Both the position numbers and the translations under genes were made by a program. Below are positions 16,162 through 24,693 of a stretch of 64,000 bases of DNA, piece by piece. Source of the DNA: Nitratireductor sp. (GTDB taxonomy: Bacteria; Pseudomonadota; Alphaproteobacteria; Rhizobiales; Rhizobiaceae); contig JACKJU010000004.1 in the NCBI GenBank assembly GCA_020637805.1, forward strand, positions 124,001 through 188,000. Direction: 5' to 3'. Numbering within the stretch: position 1 is the stretch's first letter; each line of letters starts with the position of its first letter. Below the pieces are notes generated by a model. It worked only from the letters and a program-made list of their open reading frames with translations, was not told the DNA's origin and made no database searches.

Positions 16162-17442
16162 TCAGTCCCTGCCGCTTTCGCGCGCCACCGCACGCCAGCC
16201 AATGTCGCGGCGGCAGAAACCTTCTTTCCAGTCGATCTGGTCGACCGCAGTATAGGCAGCTTCCTGGGCTTCCGTCACGCTTTTGCCGAATCCCACGACA
16301 TTGAGCACGCGACCGCCGGTCGCCACGAGGTGGCCATCCTGCATGGCGGTGCCTGCATGGAAGACGAGGCCGCCTGCCGCCTCGGCGTGATCAAGCCCTT
16401 CGATCCGCGTGTATTTCTCGTAGTGGCCGGGATACCCCTCGGACGCCATCACCACGGTTAGGGCTACTTCGTCCTTCCATTCCGCCTCGACCTCAAGAAG
16501 GCTGCCACTTGCCGACGCCATCAGCAGTTCGACCAGATCAGTCTTGAGGCGTGGCATCAGCACCTGGCATTCCGGATCTCCGAAACGGACATTGTATTCG
16601 ATAAGCTGCGGGCCGTCCGCAGTCAGCATCAGCCCGGCATAGAGGATGCCGCGAAATGGCATTCCGCGCGAATGCATGCCTGCTAGGGTCGGAACGATGA
16701 TGTCGGTCATGACCTCGTCGATCAGTTCCTGATCCAGGATCGGCGCAGGTGAATAGGCCCCCATGCCCCCGGTATTGGGGCCGGTATCCCTGTCACCCAC
16801 CCGTTTGTGGTCTTGGGCGGTGCCCATGAGCATCGCGGTCTGGCCGTCGCAAATGGCAAACAGGCTCGCCTCTTCGCCTACCAGGAACTCCTCGATTACG
16901 ACTTCTGCACCCGCCGAGCCGAATTCGCCCTCGAAACAGGCATCGACGGCATCCATGGCCTCAGCCTCGGTCATTGCAACGATCACGCCCTTGCCTGCAG
17001 CCAATCCATCCGCCTTGATCACAATGGGCGCGCCTTGCTGCCGAATGTAACTCTTCGCCTTGGGAGCGTTGTTGAAGCGCTGGTAGGCTGCGGTCGGGAT
17101 ATCAAATTCGGCACACAGGTCCTTGGTGAAGCCTTTTGATCCCTCCAGTTGCGCGGCTGCAGCGCTTGGACCGAACGCATCGATGCCGGCTTCCTCCAGC
17201 GCATCGACCACGCCGTTCACGAGCGGCTGTTCAGGTCCCACCACAACAAGACCGATGGCGTTCTGCCGTGCAAACTCGACGATGGCATCATTGTCGTTGA
17301 TGTCGATGCTGGCGATCTTCGCAACATGGGCTATCCCTGCATTGCCGGGAGCGCACCAAAGCGTGCTGCAGTGACTGGACTGCTTCAGTTTCCATGCCAG
17401 CGCGTGTTCCCGTCCGCCCGATCCGAGGAGAAGAATGTTCAT
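16162..17442 (-). CDS. purD: Phosphoribosylamine-glycine ligase
   Basis: GAR synthetase, 426 residues, the second step of de novo purine synthesis (5-phosphoribosylamine + glycine + ATP). The N-terminus NILLLGSGGREHALAWKL is diagnostic. The ATP-grasp core shows APIVIKADGLAAGKGVIVA (about 134-152), EEFLVGEEASLFAICDG and the PNTGGMGAYSPAPI loop, followed by YNVRFGDPECQ. The gene is transcribed away from the PaiB-like gene at 17623, with a 180-bp divergent gap in which I see no riboswitch. Confidence 0.98.
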   Translation of the reverse strand: MNILLLGSGGREHALAWKLKQSSHCSTLWCAPGNAGIAHVAKIASIDINDNDAIVEFARQNAIGLVVVGPEQPLVNGVVDALEEAGIDAFGPSAAAAQLEGSKGFTKDLCAEFDIPTAAYQRFNNAPKAKSYIRQQGAPIVIKADGLAAGKGVIVAMTEAEAMDAVDACFEGEFGSAGAEVVIEEFLVGEEASLFAICDGQTAMLMGTAQDHKRVGDRDTGPNTGGMGAYSPAPILDQELIDEVMTDIIVPTLAGMHSRGMPFRGILYAGLMLTADGPQLIEYNVRFGDPECQVLMPRLKTDLVELLMASASGSLLEVEAEWKDEVALTVVMASEGYPGHYEKYTRIEGLDHAEAAGGLVFHAGTAMQDGHLVATGGRVLNVVGFGKSVTEAQEAAYTAVDQIDWKEGFCRRDIGWRAVARESGRD

Positions 17443-17622
17443 GCCAGTCCGTCCGTTCGTTGCTGCCTTGTAGCCGGGGCATCTGTCCTGCCGGTTTCGT
17501 GTCCCTTAACACGGTCAAAAGGTCCGGCAAACCGGCATTGTCCGCAGCATTGTTCCGGGTACGGATTAAGTGTGGAAGGATTTCCCGATGCGTGGCAAAA
17601 GCCTCTCCAAGGGAGAACTCTC

Positions 17623-18249
17623 ATGCACCCAAATCCGGCATTCAGAGGCGAAGAAACGGATCGCAACATCGCGTTTGCACGGCAGCGCGGCTTCGGCACG
17701 CTTGCGATCAATGCGCCGGATGGAGCGCCCCTGCTCAGCCATGTTCCGTTTGTCCTCTCAGACGACGGAATACTTCTCGAAGCACATCTGGTGCGATCTA
17801 ATCCGATCCTGCGGCTGACGGATGAGCCGGTTGATGCGGTCATGGCGGTAACCGGACCCGACGCCTATATCTCGCCCGACTGGTACGGCGTGGACGATCA
17901 GGTACCCACCTGGAACTACGTTGCCGTGCACCTGCGGGGCAAGCTGCAACGGCTGCCCGACGCAAGGCTCCATGACATACTGGAGCGCACTTCCGGTCAT
18001 TTCGAAGCCATGCTTGCGCCAAAACCCGTCTGGACCACGGCCAAGATGGATCAGGAGAAATATTCCAGAATGCTGCGCCAGATCGTGCCTGTCGCAATGC
18101 AGGTGGAAACGGTTGACGGGACATGGAAACTTTCCCAGAACAAGCCTGACAGTACCCGGCTCGGGGCTGCGGAGGCGCTTGCAACCAGCCAGGCCGGGAC
18201 GGAGATCGCCGCCATGCGCGATCTGATGCTTGCAGCCAGGGGAGAATGA
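17623..18249 (+). CDS. PaiB-like FMN-binding protein
   Basis: ATG 17623 follows AAGGGAGAA; the open frame extends far upstream but the family start MHPNPAFRGEE fits here. The 208-residue protein belongs to the PaiB/FMN-binding split-barrel group, often called negative transcriptional regulators after Bacillus PaiB. Motifs are LLSHVPFVLSDDG, AHLVRSNPILRL and the conserved ISPDWYGVDDQVPTWNYVAV (about 87-106). Flavin binding is likely; DNA binding has only been claimed for some members. The next gene, ubiA, starts 4 nt after its stop. Confidence 0.9.
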   Translation: MHPNPAFRGEETDRNIAFARQRGFGTLAINAPDGAPLLSHVPFVLSDDGILLEAHLVRSNPILRLTDEPVDAVMAVTGPDAYISPDWYGVDDQVPTWNYVAVHLRGKLQRLPDARLHDILERTSGHFEAMLAPKPVWTTAKMDQEKYSRMLRQIVPVAMQVETVDGTWKLSQNKPDSTRLGAAEALATSQAGTEIAAMRDLMLAARGE

Positions 18250-18253
18250 CATC

Positions 18254-19231
18254 GTGACCGACCGGCAGGACAGAATGGTTGCCGACGCCCTGCGCGGCAG
18301 CTGGGTTCACCGTTTTCTGCCCGAGAGGTTCTGGCCGTTTGCCCAGCTTGCCCGTTGGGAACGTCCCATCGGCTGGTGGCTCCTGATGTGGCCCTGCCAG
18401 TGGTCGCTGATGATGGCGGTGGCCAGCCATGCCCCCATCGCCGGTCCCGCAGGTGCCTATACCTGGACCTATTGGGCCAATATCGGGGTCTACTTCCTGC
18501 TGTTCATGGCAGGTGCTTTCGTGATGCGCGGTGCAGGGTGCACATACAATGACCTCGTGGATGTGGACATCGACAACCAGGTGGCGAGAACGCGCTCGCG
18601 GCCGCTTCCCTCGGGTCGCGTCACGCGCAAGCAGGCGGCCATCTTCCTTGCGCTGCAGCTATTGGCCGGTCTGGGCATATTGCTTCAGTTCAACTGGTAC
18701 ACGATCCAGGTCGGCGTCATTTCGCTGATAACGGTGCTGATCTATCCGTTCATGAAGCGGATAACATGGTGGCCGCAGCTTTTTCTCGGACTGGCATTTT
18801 CCTGGGGAGCCTTCATGGGTTGGGCCTCGGTCGAGGGACAACTCGCCTGGCCGCCCGTCATTCTCTACGCCGGCAGCATACTTTGGGTCATCGGCTATGA
18901 CACGATATACGCTCACCAGGATATCGAGGATGATGCGCTGGTTGGCGTGAAATCCACGGCACGCCTTTTCGGAGAGAACACGAAGACTGCCGTCAGCCTG
19001 CTGTTCGGAGGCGCCATGGCACTGTTCGCGCTGGCATTCTCGCTGGCCGGGGTCATGTGGCCCGCGTGGTTCGGCCTCGGCCTCGGTGCTGCGCACATGT
19101 TCTGGCAGATGCGGACGCTGGACATCAGCAGCCCTCAGACCTGCCTGATGCTCTTCAAGTCGAACAGCCAGTTCGGCTGGATCATTTTCGGTGGACTGCT
19201 GGCAGCAGCGCTGGTTCCGATCGTGTTCTGA
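18254..19231 (+). CDS. ubiA: 4-hydroxybenzoate polyprenyltransferase
   Basis: A membrane prenyltransferase of 325 residues from GTG 18254, which is preceded by AGGGGAGA; ATG 18230 is an alternative that would overlap the upstream gene. It attaches the polyprenyl tail to 4-hydroxybenzoate in ubiquinone synthesis. The first aspartate-rich motif is NDLVDVDIDNQVARTRSRPL and the second is YDTIYAHQDIEDDALVGVKS. Eight or nine hydrophobic segments are visible. ispB at 29.8 kb could supply the polyprenyl diphosphate. Confidence 0.96.
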   Translation: MTDRQDRMVADALRGSWVHRFLPERFWPFAQLARWERPIGWWLLMWPCQWSLMMAVASHAPIAGPAGAYTWTYWANIGVYFLLFMAGAFVMRGAGCTYNDLVDVDIDNQVARTRSRPLPSGRVTRKQAAIFLALQLLAGLGILLQFNWYTIQVGVISLITVLIYPFMKRITWWPQLFLGLAFSWGAFMGWASVEGQLAWPPVILYAGSILWVIGYDTIYAHQDIEDDALVGVKSTARLFGENTKTAVSLLFGGAMALFALAFSLAGVMWPAWFGLGLGAAHMFWQMRTLDISSPQTCLMLFKSNSQFGWIIFGGLLAAALVPIVF

Positions 19232-19260
19232 TCTGCGCCCGAAACTCGGGGGTGAGCCAC

Positions 19261-19476
19261 TCTTCGCGGCCTGTCCCCACAAACTGGGCGGGCGGCTTGA
19301 ACTCAATCGCTCGCAAATGCTGCGCACGCTCGCTCCGCTGCGCGGGCCGCTCTTCGCGGCCTGTCCCCCCAAACTGGGCGGGCGGCTTGAACCCAATCGC
19401 TCGCAAATGCTGCGCACGCTCGCTCCGCTGCGCGGGCCGCTCTTCGCGGCCTGCCTCCCCAAACTGGGCGGGCGGC
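19261..19476. repeat. 90-bp tandem repeat, 2.4 copies
   Basis: Units start at 19261, 19351 and 19441, each with TCTTCGCGGCCTG; the third is cut after 36 bp. The two complete copies differ by only a few bases (for example CCCCAC versus CCCCCC, and AACTCAA versus AACCCAA). At each unit junction GGCCGC-TCTTC-GCGGCC (19345-19361 and 19435-19451) can form a 6-bp hairpin. The unit resembles REP-like extragenic palindromes that were duplicated in tandem. Confidence 0.85.
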
Positions 19477-19550
19477 AATGGCCCTCGCACCATTTACCAC
19501 CCTCTGGCCTCAGCCAATTCCATCGTTCGACCCGGTCGCGCCTCTTTAGA

Positions 19551-19589
19551 GCAATTCAGGTTTCGACGGAATCAAAGAAACCTGAATGC
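19551..19589. repeat. Intergenic inverted repeat (11-bp arms)
   Basis: ATTCAGGTTTC (19554-19564) and GAAACCTGAAT (19577-19587) are perfect inverted arms around a 12-nt loop, extended by GC/GC with a one-base bulge. The loop contains GAATC, a possible CcrM (GANTC) site. The shape is that of short dispersed intergenic repeats common in rhizobial genomes; the copy number cannot be judged from one window. Confidence 0.65.
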
Positions 19590-19620
19590 GTAATGAAATT
19601 CAGTCGTTTGCTGAGACTAT

Positions 19621-19645
19621 CCGTGTGCAGCTGAAGCTGACACGG
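19621..19645. terminator. Hairpin between convergent genes
   Basis: CCGTGTGCAGCT-GA-AGCTGACACGG forms an 11-bp stem with one bulged G and a GA turn. It lies 38 bp beyond the end of the DUF6101 gene and far beyond ubiA. There is no U-run on either side, so termination is possible but not certain. Confidence 0.35.
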
Positions 19646-19683
19646 TCTAGGGCGCTTGGCCGGGGTCCCCTTACCTGTCTTGT

Positions 19684-20262
19684 TCAATTCCTTGCAATGA
19701 TCTCGTCTGCCGTCAGGCGCTCGACCTCGCCAACTACCTTGACCACGCGGCGGCGGCGCAGGAACCACGGGCGGTGCTTTACCGATGTGATGCGCTTGCG
19801 GCGGTCGACCGGGTTTTCCACCATGATCGCGCCAAGCTGTTCAGTTACCGGCTGAGCAGTGTCATCAGCGCCGATAACCAGCATGGGCAGCTTCATGAGG
19901 CGGCTCCACGAATGCCAGTCAGCAGCGATGTCGTCCATGTTGTCTGCAACAAGCAGCGGCACGCAGAGTTGCGGATCGCGGTGGTGCAGTTCCAGCATGA
20001 CCGCAAAAGAACCATCCTCGCACTCAACCGTGCGGGCAGCCACTCCCCTGAACGCCCTTGCCGGCAGAGCCAGCGAAAGCGGCAGTCCCGAGCGTGCAAG
20101 GCGTTTCTTCACCGAAACCCCCATGCGGTCGATGGTGTAGGAGGTATCTTCACGTGTGAAGGTGTGGCGTCCGTTGAGGCCGTACGGATCGATCCGCATG
20201 GCTGTTCCGAACATGGTTTGCGCCACCGTTTCTCCGGCGGTCATCTCGACCTGATGGGTCAT
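19684..20262 (-). CDS. DUF6101 family protein
   Basis: A 192-residue soluble protein. The opening (TAMRIDPYGLNGRHTF) followed by a stretch like VKKRLARSGLPLSLALPARAFRGVA fits a family of conserved Hyphomicrobiales proteins named DUF6101, from memory of its pattern. The C-terminal third is very basic (RRKRITSVKHRPWFLRRRRV), which could bind nucleic acid or an anionic surface. No catalytic motif is seen. It is transcribed separately from ytoQ, 174 bp upstream. Confidence 0.75.
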   Translation of the reverse strand: MTHQVEMTAGETVAQTMFGTAMRIDPYGLNGRHTFTREDTSYTIDRMGVSVKKRLARSGLPLSLALPARAFRGVAARTVECEDGSFAVMLELHHRDPQLCVPLLVADNMDDIAADWHSWSRLMKLPMLVIGADDTAQPVTEQLGAIMVENPVDRRKRITSVKHRPWFLRRRRVVKVVGEVERLTADEIIARN

Positions 20263-20436
20263 TGTCTTACCTTCCTGTCAGCTCTCCAGAGCCGGTTCTT
20301 CTGCCGGTCTTCCGGAAGGGGCTTGCTGTTGTTTTTTCCCCTTGCTTGTCAGGGAGAATAGCAAACAGGTTTCCGCATTCGCTTAAGGAACGCGGTAAAC
20401 GAAGGCTTGACGTGTTGTGTGGTTATTGAAGCGTTA

Positions 20437-20925
20437 TCAGGCGCTTGAAGGCGTTGTGCTGTCCGTGTAGCCCGCCAGTTGCCCGTTGATGACATAGGCC
20501 AGAATGGCGACGACCTGGGCCGGCGTCTCCGTCACTGCAAGTGCTGCGGCATCCACTTCCTTCAGGGCGTGCTGGTGGTCGGCACCATGCATGACGATGA
20601 GCGGCTTGCCGAGTGCCGCGGCATAGCCCGCGTCGAAGGCGGCATTCCACTGCTTGTACTTTTCGCCGAAGCGAACGACCACGATATTGGCTTCGCCGAT
20701 GAGGGTGCGGGTGCGGATCGCATTGACCTTGGCGCCCTTGTGGTCGTGCCAGAACTTGCTTTCCTCGGCGCCCAGAATTGCCACGCCGCAGTCATCGGAG
20801 GCTTCGTGGTGGGTGACGGGCGCGGTAAACCGGACGGGCAGACCTGCTTCCTTGCAGCCCTCTTCGATCTCTTCGCGCCACGAGGTGTGTATCTCGCCCG
20901 AAAGATAGAGTTTCCAGGTTTTCAT
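20437..20925 (-). CDS. YtoQ family protein
   Basis: A 162-residue protein with the YtoQ pattern: WKLYLSGEIHTSWREEIEEG at the start, then APVTHHEASDDCGVAILG and VVVRFGEKYKQWNAAFDAGYAAALGKPLIVMH. It resembles nucleoside 2-deoxyribosyltransferase-like folds, with a beta-alpha layout and a conserved KYKQWNAAFDAG region; the biochemical role is unknown to me. The start has a strong GGGAGAGGG ribosome binding site. It lies 30 nt downstream of glyS on the same strand and is probably the last gene of that operon. Confidence 0.85.
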   Translation of the reverse strand: MKTWKLYLSGEIHTSWREEIEEGCKEAGLPVRFTAPVTHHEASDDCGVAILGAEESKFWHDHKGAKVNAIRTRTLIGEANIVVVRFGEKYKQWNAAFDAGYAAALGKPLIVMHGADHQHALKEVDAAALAVTETPAQVVAILAYVINGQLAGYTDSTTPSSA

Positions 20926-20955
20926 GGCCCTCTCCCGTCTGTTGCGCTGGCGGCG

Positions 20956-23283
20956 TTATCCGCCGATCTTCGAGAAATCCGCAACCGATGCCGTGGCCGC
21001 ACGGATGCGTGACAAGAGCGCCAACCGGTTGGCGCGAACCTTCTCGTCATCGGCATTGACGTGCACATGCTCGAAGAAATTGTCGATGGGAGCGCGCAGG
21101 CTTGCTAGCCTTGCCATCGCTTCCTCAAAGTTCTCGGCCTCGATGGCGTTGGAGGCCAGCAGTTCAACGTCCTGCAAGGTTTCGAAGAGCGCCCGCTCCT
21201 CGTCTCCCTCGAACAGATCCGCATCGACTTCACCGGCAATATCGGTGCCCTTCTTCTCCTCGGCTGCCAGAATGTTGGCGGCGCGGCGGTATCCCTGAAG
21301 CAGATTTTCGCCGTCATCGGAATCGACCAGCTTCTGCAGTGCCCGCGCCTTCTGGACTATGAGGAGAATGTCATCGTTGCTTTCGCTCACAGGGGCAGCT
21401 TCGCTGCCACTTCGCGAGAGCGCTGTCGCGGGTCGCTCTTCGCTCCCTGACACACCAACATTCGACAACACTGCATCGATCACATCATGACGTACGCCCT
21501 CGTCCTTGAGGAACACCTTCAGACGGTCGTGGAAGAAGGCGAGGAGATCGTCGCTGACATCCGGCGTGTGCCCGGTGACCTTCTCGATCCATTCAGGAGC
21601 GTCACCTTCAATCTGGTCGATCACGGCCCGGACCGCACCGCTGAACACGCCATGCCTGGCAATTTCATGCAGAAGTGCCTCGCGAAGCGCTGCCTCTTCG
21701 CTCCCATGCCCGGTCTCAATCTGGTGGCGCAGCAATTGCGCATCGAAGAAGCGGTCGAGGTGCAGGCGCACCCCGTTCTCGATCAGCAACCGGATGACAC
21801 CGAGTGCGGCGCGGCGCAGCGCATAGGGGTCCTTGGAGCCTGTGGGCTTCTCGTCGATGGCCCAGAAGCCTGTCAGCGTATCGAGCTTGTCGGCGAGCGC
21901 AACGGTTACTGAAACCGGGTCGGAGGGAACATAGTCCGTGGGGCCGAGCGGCTTGTAATGTTCCTCGACTGCAAGCGCAACAGCACCGTCCTCGCCTGCT
22001 ACCTCCGCATAGCGGCGGCCCATCTTGCCCTGAACCTCTGGAAACTCGAAGACCATCGCGGACTGGAGATCTGCCTTGGCGAGATATGCGGCACGCTCTG
22101 CCTTGCCCGGATCAGCTCCGACGACAGGCGCCAACTGTCCTGAAAGCGCGATGATGCGCCGGATGCGCTCGCCCTGCGATCCGAGTTTGGCATGAAAGGT
22201 CACGTTGTCGAGTGCGGACACCCACTTGTCGAAACCGCCTGCCGATTTCGCCACCTGAAGATCGCTTTCCCAGAAGAACTTGGCGTCCGACAGGCGCGCG
22301 CGGACGACCTTGCCATTGCCGCGCGCCACTTCCTTGCCGCCATCGGAAGGAATGATGTTGGTGACAAGCAGGAACCTGTTTGCGAGATTTTCCTCACCCT
22401 GCTTTCTGACCACGAAACACTTCTGGTTCTCGCGGATGGTCAGCTGAATCACCTCGCCTGGAATATCTAGAAACTCCTCCTCGAATTCGCCCATCAGCAC
22501 GGTAGGCCATTCAACGAGGTTTGCCACCTCTTCCGTGAGGCCGGTATCCTCGACCAGTTCGAACCCCTGCGCAAAGGCCAGGTTCCTGGCGTCCGACAGG
22601 ATCATCTCCTTGCGGCGCTCGGCATCGATTATCACCTTCGCCTTTTCCAGCTTGTCCACGTAGTCGTCGAAGCGCCGGACGGTGATTTCGCCTGGGGCCA
22701 GGAAACGATGGCCGCGAGTGGTGTTGCCCGATTTCAGCCCATCGACCTCGAAGGGCACGACTTCAGGCTCCTCGGTTTCCGGTCCGAAGGTACAGATGAT
22801 CGAGTGCAGCGGGCGCACCCATTTCAGCGAACCGGATTCACGGGAGGCTTCGCCCCATCGCATGGATTTCGGCCACGGGAAATTGCGGATGATGCCGGGC
22901 ATCGCCCCGGCGATGATCTCTTCTGCAGCCCGGCCCGGCTTCTCGATGATCGCGACATAGAAATCGCCCTTCTTGGGATCGGATTGCACCGTGGCCTGGT
23001 CGATGGAAGCAAGGCCTGCTCCACGCAGGAAGCCCTCAATGGCCTTTTCGGGCGCATCGGTGCGGGGCCCCTTGCGTTCCTCGCGAACGTCAGCCGAACG
23101 CGCGGTCACGCCGCGCACATCTAGTACCAGGCGGCGCGGCGTCCAGTATTCCTTCGCGCCTTCGTAGGTCAGCCCAGCATCTACCATCGCATCGGTGACC
23201 AACTGGCGCAGGTCGCCGGCAGCCTTGCGCTGCATGCGGGCTGGAATTTCCTCGGAAAAAAGTTCGATCAGAAGGTCGGGCAT
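20956..23283 (-). CDS. glyS: Glycine-tRNA ligase beta subunit
   Basis: The beta subunit (775 residues from ATG 23283) of the alpha2beta2 glycyl-tRNA synthetase, which binds tRNA(Gly). The family start MPDLLIELFSEEIPARMQ fixes the N-terminus; the frame remains open 78 nt further upstream. Other marks are WTPRRLVLDVRGV, LVEWPTVLMGEFEEEFL and the C-terminal DALR-like domain ending near FFEHVHVNADDEKVRANRL. At about residues 611-634 there is a stretch rich in Ser, Glu and Ala, encoded by short palindromes, that looks inserted (21379-21448). glyQ is 1.4 kb upstream, with two unrelated genes between. Confidence 0.97.
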   Translation of the reverse strand: MPDLLIELFSEEIPARMQRKAAGDLRQLVTDAMVDAGLTYEGAKEYWTPRRLVLDVRGVTARSADVREERKGPRTDAPEKAIEGFLRGAGLASIDQATVQSDPKKGDFYVAIIEKPGRAAEEIIAGAMPGIIRNFPWPKSMRWGEASRESGSLKWVRPLHSIICTFGPETEEPEVVPFEVDGLKSGNTTRGHRFLAPGEITVRRFDDYVDKLEKAKVIIDAERRKEMILSDARNLAFAQGFELVEDTGLTEEVANLVEWPTVLMGEFEEEFLDIPGEVIQLTIRENQKCFVVRKQGEENLANRFLLVTNIIPSDGGKEVARGNGKVVRARLSDAKFFWESDLQVAKSAGGFDKWVSALDNVTFHAKLGSQGERIRRIIALSGQLAPVVGADPGKAERAAYLAKADLQSAMVFEFPEVQGKMGRRYAEVAGEDGAVALAVEEHYKPLGPTDYVPSDPVSVTVALADKLDTLTGFWAIDEKPTGSKDPYALRRAALGVIRLLIENGVRLHLDRFFDAQLLRHQIETGHGSEEAALREALLHEIARHGVFSGAVRAVIDQIEGDAPEWIEKVTGHTPDVSDDLLAFFHDRLKVFLKDEGVRHDVIDAVLSNVGVSGSEERPATALSRSGSEAAPVSESNDDILLIVQKARALQKLVDSDDGENLLQGYRRAANILAAEEKKGTDIAGEVDADLFEGDEERALFETLQDVELLASNAIEAENFEEAMARLASLRAPIDNFFEHVHVNADDEKVRANRLALLSRIRAATASVADFSKIGG
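21379..21448 (-). repeat. Palindromic repeat-like insert inside glyS
   Basis: The coding strand reads AGCGAA three times (before GAGCGACC, GCTGCC and AGCAAC). It includes GGCAGC-GAA-GCTGCC, a perfect hairpin at 21394-21408, and further short GCGA/TCGC pairs. The reading frame stays open and yields a Ser/Glu/Ala-rich loop. The composition (GCTTCGC, GCTCTTCGC) is like that of the 90-bp intergenic repeat, suggesting a repeat element that entered a protein gene. Confidence 0.5.
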
Positions 23284-23410
23284 CGACAGGCCATTCATTT
23301 GGTTCCGCTTTGCGGCTCGGTTTAGCGAAGCGGCCGGGCAAAGTCGATTGCGGAATGGCAAAGCGCGGTGAAAAAAAGCGCAGCAGGCCGGGCCATCATG
23401 GCCGCGGCGT

Positions 23411-23581
23411 TCAGTAGATATACTTCACAAGCTTGTCGACGATTTCATCAATCGGCAGGATTGCCTGTGCCCGTTCATTCGGCGACGTCACGACAACGGC
23501 GCGCGATGCAATGTTCGCGGTCATGACCGAAATGACGGTCGTCATGCCCGCAACGAATAGAAATACGTACCGGTAAGGCAT
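23411..23581 (-). CDS. Small secreted or membrane-anchored peptide
   Basis: A 56-codon frame with a good AAGGGG ribosome binding site 8 nt before ATG 23581. The product starts MPYRYVFLFVAGMTTVISVM, a hydrophobic signal or anchor segment (about residues 4-28), followed by a polar part with VVVTSPNERAQAILPIDEIV and a tyrosine-rich end (KYIY). No family is recognised. It lies between the CDGSH gene and glyS on the same strand, so it should be transcribed with them. Confidence 0.6.
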   Translation of the reverse strand: MPYRYVFLFVAGMTTVISVMTANIASRAVVVTSPNERAQAILPIDEIVDKLVKYIY

Positions 23582-23712
23582 GCAGGATTCCCCTTCTCTG
23601 CACGCCGCATCATGGTTTCAGTGTTGTTGCTTTCAGTTTCCCCGTGAGCGCAAGGATAGCACTGCCGGGAAAGCCTGCAATCGAAACGCATTATTAGGGA
23701 TAATGGCCAAGG

Positions 23713-24603
23713 TTAATCGGCCCGCCACTTCTCGTCGTAGTGGGTTCCGTCACAGAACGGCTTGTTCTTCGACAGGCCACAGCGGCACAGCACATATTTA
23801 TCTGCCGTTGCGGTTTCGGCGAATTTCGCCGGTTCGCCAATCTCGACATTGTGTACGTGATAGGAACCGTTGCGCTGAACCCGGATCAGGCTTTCATCCT
23901 CTTGAAGGTGGATGGGTTCGCCTCCCTTCATCTCCAGACGGAGCGCTCCAGAGGGACAGGCTTCGATGACCTCACGGATGGATTCCACCGTGCCCTCGTC
24001 CGGCCGGACCCAGGGCTTCTGCGAGACATTGAATACCGCACTGTTGATGCGGCCGCACTCGCCAGCATGGGCACAAAGCAGCTTGTTGAAATGGACCGTG
24101 ACCTGTTCACCCTCATAGCTGAACACGCGGCCATCCGCATTTTCCGTCCCATTGGCTGACGTGAAACCGTTTTCACGGTGCGAGCCGTCGCAGAAGGGCT
24201 TGTTCTTCGATCCGCCGCACCGGCAAAGCGCAACAACTTCCCTGATCTCGATCTCGTTGCCATCCTCGTCGAGAAGCTTCTTCAGGTGCTTGACCACGAT
24301 CGGGCCATTCTCGCGCTGCTCGATTACCGGCGCAGAAGCCTCCTGCTCCCGTTCGGCGATGGCCTCAGCCGTGGCATGGCTACCGTCGCAAAAGGGCTGG
24401 CCGTCTGTCTGCTTGCAGGCGCAGAAGAACTTGCGGCCCGTTTCTTCGGCTGTCCAGGCGACGGGCGCAAATTCGCTGCCCTTGTGGGAGCCATCGCAAA
24501 ACGGCTGGTTCGCCGATTTTCCGCAGGCACACCAGTAGTAGGTCTTGCCGCCTTCAACCTCTATCGGAACCGGGCTCGTGCCCGCCACAATGCCCTTTGC
24601 CAT
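23713..24603 (-). CDS. Four-CDGSH iron-sulfur protein with divergent ferredoxin domain
   Basis: ATG 24603 follows GGAGGG and gives 296 residues. Four complete CDGSH motifs (Cys-x-Cys, then Pro-x-Cys-Asp-Gly-Ser/Thr-His) lie at about 25-40, 61-76, 127-142 and 273-288; each should hold a [2Fe-2S] cluster with three Cys and one His. Between the third and fourth is a divergent single-cluster ferredoxin domain (Fer4_19 type, about 164-225) with Cys177, Cys183 and Cys216 (LLCAHAGECGR, EACPSGALRLE). The product is probably a soluble iron-sulfur or redox protein. It sits 91 nt downstream of glyQ, inside the glycyl-tRNA synthetase operon. Confidence 0.9.
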   Translation of the reverse strand: MAKGIVAGTSPVPIEVEGGKTYYWCACGKSANQPFCDGSHKGSEFAPVAWTAEETGRKFFCACKQTDGQPFCDGSHATAEAIAEREQEASAPVIEQRENGPIVVKHLKKLLDEDGNEIEIREVVALCRCGGSKNKPFCDGSHRENGFTSANGTENADGRVFSYEGEQVTVHFNKLLCAHAGECGRINSAVFNVSQKPWVRPDEGTVESIREVIEACPSGALRLEMKGGEPIHLQEDESLIRVQRNGSYHVHNVEIGEPAKFAETATADKYVLCRCGLSKNKPFCDGTHYDEKWRAD

Positions 24604-24693
24604 GCAACCCTCCATGCAGAAACAACTGAAGCCGGAAGCATGCTGCTATCCGGCTTCGGCAAAGGCAAGTGCCCAGGATCGAAAATAGCTGCC

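Larger units (their letters stand above)
19232..19683. other. Repeat-rich intergenic region between ubiA and the DUF6101 gene
   Basis: This 452-bp gap between convergent genes carries no believable gene. It holds a 90-bp tandem repeat (19261-19476), an inverted repeat around 19551-19589 and a strong hairpin at 19621-19645. Several frames stay open through the tandem repeat because 90 is a multiple of three, but their products are the repeat itself on both strands. Confidence 0.8.

Noticed and set aside
19261..19476. CRISPR-like reading of the 90-bp repeats
   Set aside because: The copies are head-to-tail without unique spacers and no cas gene is near.
19182..19593. Open frames of 60-180 codons through the 90-bp repeat on both strands
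   Set aside because: They result from the repeat length being a multiple of three; the products are repeats without ribosome binding sites.
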